A stretch of 64,000 nucleotides of DNA from UBA1195 sp045598025. GTDB taxonomy: Bacteria; Bacteroidota; Bacteroidia; Bacteroidales; WCHB1-69. Shown piece by piece: positions 62,691 through 64,000 of the stretch. Made by a program: the position numbers and the translations under genes. Each line of letters starts with the position of its first letter. The stretch's first letter is position 1. The stretch is from NCBI GenBank assembly GCA_045598025.1, contig JAZLLH010000060.1, forward strand, positions 1-64,000. Reading direction: 5' to 3'. The notes beneath the pieces are model-generated. The model had not been told where the DNA came from and made no database searches. It saw only the letters and a program-made list of their open reading frames with translations.

Positions 62691-64000
62691 ATGGCAACAT
62701 CCGCTTCCAACAGACCCGAAAGCTTCATTCAGGAAACCGTACGGTACCTCATCGGAAATCATTCCGATTTGCACCGATTCTGCATCATTTTGCCATCCAA
62801 CCGTTCCGCCAGAGCTTTCCGTGACGAGCTGCAGAGCAGCATGAAAGGAGGTTCTCTCTTTCCTGACATCACGACCATAGCAGAATGGATGCAAACCCTG
62901 TCCGGTCTCCGCACTGCCAAGGATGAAGTGCTGCTGATGACACTGTTCGAACTTTGCGCGGAAATGCATCCCGGAGATACCCTCTCCTTCCGCGATTTCT
63001 GCGGATACGCACGGATGCTGCTGAAGGACTTCGACGACATCGACATGTCGCTGGCTCCGGCGGACGATGTGATGGAATCCCTTCTGCAGATCAAGGAAAT
63101 GGAAGCCAACATGCGGGACGGAGGCCTCTCTTCCTCCGGAAAAACACACATACACAGCCGCTACCTCGACTTTTGCAGGGAATTGCCGCTGTATTATCAC
63201 CGGCTGCGCGAACGCCTGTCTGCTCAGGGTCTGTCCTACCAGGGCATGCAGTATAGGGAAACGCTGGACAGATTGGAAAACCGCATATCCGCCCTTCCCT
63301 ACGGGAAATATGTATTTGTAGGATTCAGTGCCCTCTCCAATGCGGAAGAGGCGCTGCTGCTCCGACTGTACAGTCTGGGAAAGGCAGAACTCATCGTGGA
63401 CTGTGAGCAATGGTATCTGCAGACCGATGTGCCGAACCCGGCCGGCCGTTTCATACACCGGCTGCAATCGAAAATGCCGGTCACCGTATTCCAGCACGAT
63501 TTTTTGCACGAAATGCATAAAAAAGTGGAAATCATAGGATTTCCTCAGGAAAGCACCCAGGCAGATTTTCTTCACGAACTGCTGCTGCAACTGAGACAGG
63601 AAGATCCGGAAGCCCGATGCGCCGTCGTCCTGCTGAAGGAGAACCTGCTCCTCCCCGTCCTCTATGCGCTGCCGGATGACAAAGCCAACATCAGTATGGA
63701 ATATCCCGTGTACAACACAGCAGTATTTTCCCTGGTGCACCACTACCTGACGGCCCTGGAAAACAGAGACAGATTCCTCGGCGGTTCCCAGACGGAAGCC
63801 CGCATCTACCACAAGGATTTGCGCTGTTTTTTGGGAAACACCTTCTTACAGGAACGCATGCGGGCGGACGGACAGCCATCGGATTTTTCCTCCGAAACCC
63901 GCATTTTCTATACGCGGGACTCCCTGCTTGATTTTCTGGAATCGGGATCCATGGACAAAGCAACGGCCGAACGCGTGACCGGATGGCTGTTTGCCGACCT
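62691..64000 (+). CDS. AddB-like PD-(D/E)XK nuclease family protein (3' end outside window)
   Basis: The open frame gives 436 codons to the right edge with no stop. The N-terminal part (SFIQETVRYLIGNHSDLHRFCIILPSNRSARAFRDEL, ITTIAEWMQTLSGL, YVFVGFSALSNAEEALLLRLY, DFLHELLLQL) resembles the helicase-like N-terminal half of Bacteroidetes AddB-type proteins, which end in a PD-(D/E)XK nuclease domain and work with an AddA helicase-nuclease in repair of double-strand breaks. The diagnostic nuclease motif would lie beyond 64000, so the assignment rests on the N-terminus. The ATG at 62691 has an A-rich leader. Confidence 0.78.
   Translation, partial: MATSASNRPESFIQETVRYLIGNHSDLHRFCIILPSNRSARAFRDELQSSMKGGSLFPDITTIAEWMQTLSGLRTAKDEVLLMTLFELCAEMHPGDTLSFRDFCGYARMLLKDFDDIDMSLAPADDVMESLLQIKEMEANMRDGGLSSSGKTHIHSRYLDFCRELPLYYHRLRERLSAQGLSYQGMQYRETLDRLENRISALPYGKYVFVGFSALSNAEEALLLRLYSLGKAELIVDCEQWYLQTDVPNPAGRFIHRLQSKMPVTVFQHDFLHEMHKKVEIIGFPQESTQADFLHELLLQLRQEDPEARCAVVLLKENLLLPVLYALPDDKANISMEYPVYNTAVFSLVHHYLTALENRDRFLGGSQTEARIYHKDLRCFLGNTFLQERMRADGQPSDFSSETRIFYTRDSLLDFLESGSMDKATAERVTGWLFAD

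Overview
The window looks like chromosomal DNA of a Bacteroidetes member, most likely order Bacteroidales, of moderate GC content. The evidence is as follows. The Bacteroidetes -7 promoter word TAnnTTTG(C), mostly as TACTTTTGC, lies just upstream of many genes. Several secreted proteins end in a type IX secretion (T9SS) type A sorting domain with the 'YPNP' start. There is a TonB-dependent receptor with a carboxypeptidase-regulatory-like N-terminal domain, and a Bacteroidetes-style SerA and long NusB. Leaders lack Shine-Dalgarno sequences. I cannot name the genus. I saw no rRNA, tRNA, CRISPR array, insertion sequence or prophage, so most of the window is ordinary core chromosome interspersed with exported proteins.

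Layout. 1-5652 (minus) is the start of a giant secreted protein built from three repeats, each an Ig-like CARDB domain followed by a Tyr/Asn-rich parallel beta-helix; its 3' end is outside the window. 5940-9096 (plus) is nusB, a degenerate transglycosylase-LysM protein and apbE in a tightly overlapping operon. 9107-11989 (minus) holds an amidohydrolase and a C69 dipeptidase. 12097-18151 (plus) has a T9SS-exported M1 aminopeptidase, rplU-rpmA, and a T9SS cargo-galE-glycosyltransferase operon. 18163-20504 (minus) holds an EEP-family phosphodiesterase and a rhomboid protease. 20759-24605 (plus) has a lipoprotein, a T9SS-exported trypsin-like protease and a directly abutting glycosyltransferase. 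24616-26985 (minus) is a porin plus YeiH-type transporter pair.

27129-27686 (plus) is a membrane-anchored AraC-type regulator. 27683-34374 (minus) is a six-gene operon: two long-chain acyl-CoA ligases, hpt, rbfA, a LolC/E-type permease and nnrD. 34469-38767 has a T9SS cargo protein divergent from a lone TonB-dependent receptor. 38772-43894 has comF divergent from a coiled-coil membrane protein-trxA-small membrane protein-lipoprotein-tsaB-usp run. 43908-49523 (minus) is exbB-exbD-tonB-folC-nadD-glnS. 49626-53999 (minus) holds an SDR, an old-yellow-enzyme homologue, a phosphofructokinase with PPi-type residues, and an M23 peptidase. 54155-56996 (plus) is an exported nitroreductase with a DUF4954-type beta-helix protein. 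57262-62511 (minus) holds a lipoprotein, cutC-PHP phosphatase-ruvC, and lipoprotein-serC-serA. 62691-64000 (plus) is the start of an AddB-like repair nuclease subunit.

How it fits together. The ExbB-ExbD-TonB motor powers receptors such as the one at 36395. The T9SS cargo proteins (two peptidases and two or more adhesin-like proteins) would be exported by machinery encoded elsewhere and anchored on surface polysaccharide, which may explain why two cargo genes share apparent operons with glycosyltransferases. SerC and SerA start serine synthesis. I found no convincing new defence or mobile system. The best candidates for a second look are the giant beta-helix protein, the duplicated lipobox in ApbE, the pseudo-transglycosylase, the tethered AraC regulator, the symmetric divergent promoter at 39512-39548, the serC-serA hairpin, and the exported nitroreductase/DUF4954 pair.
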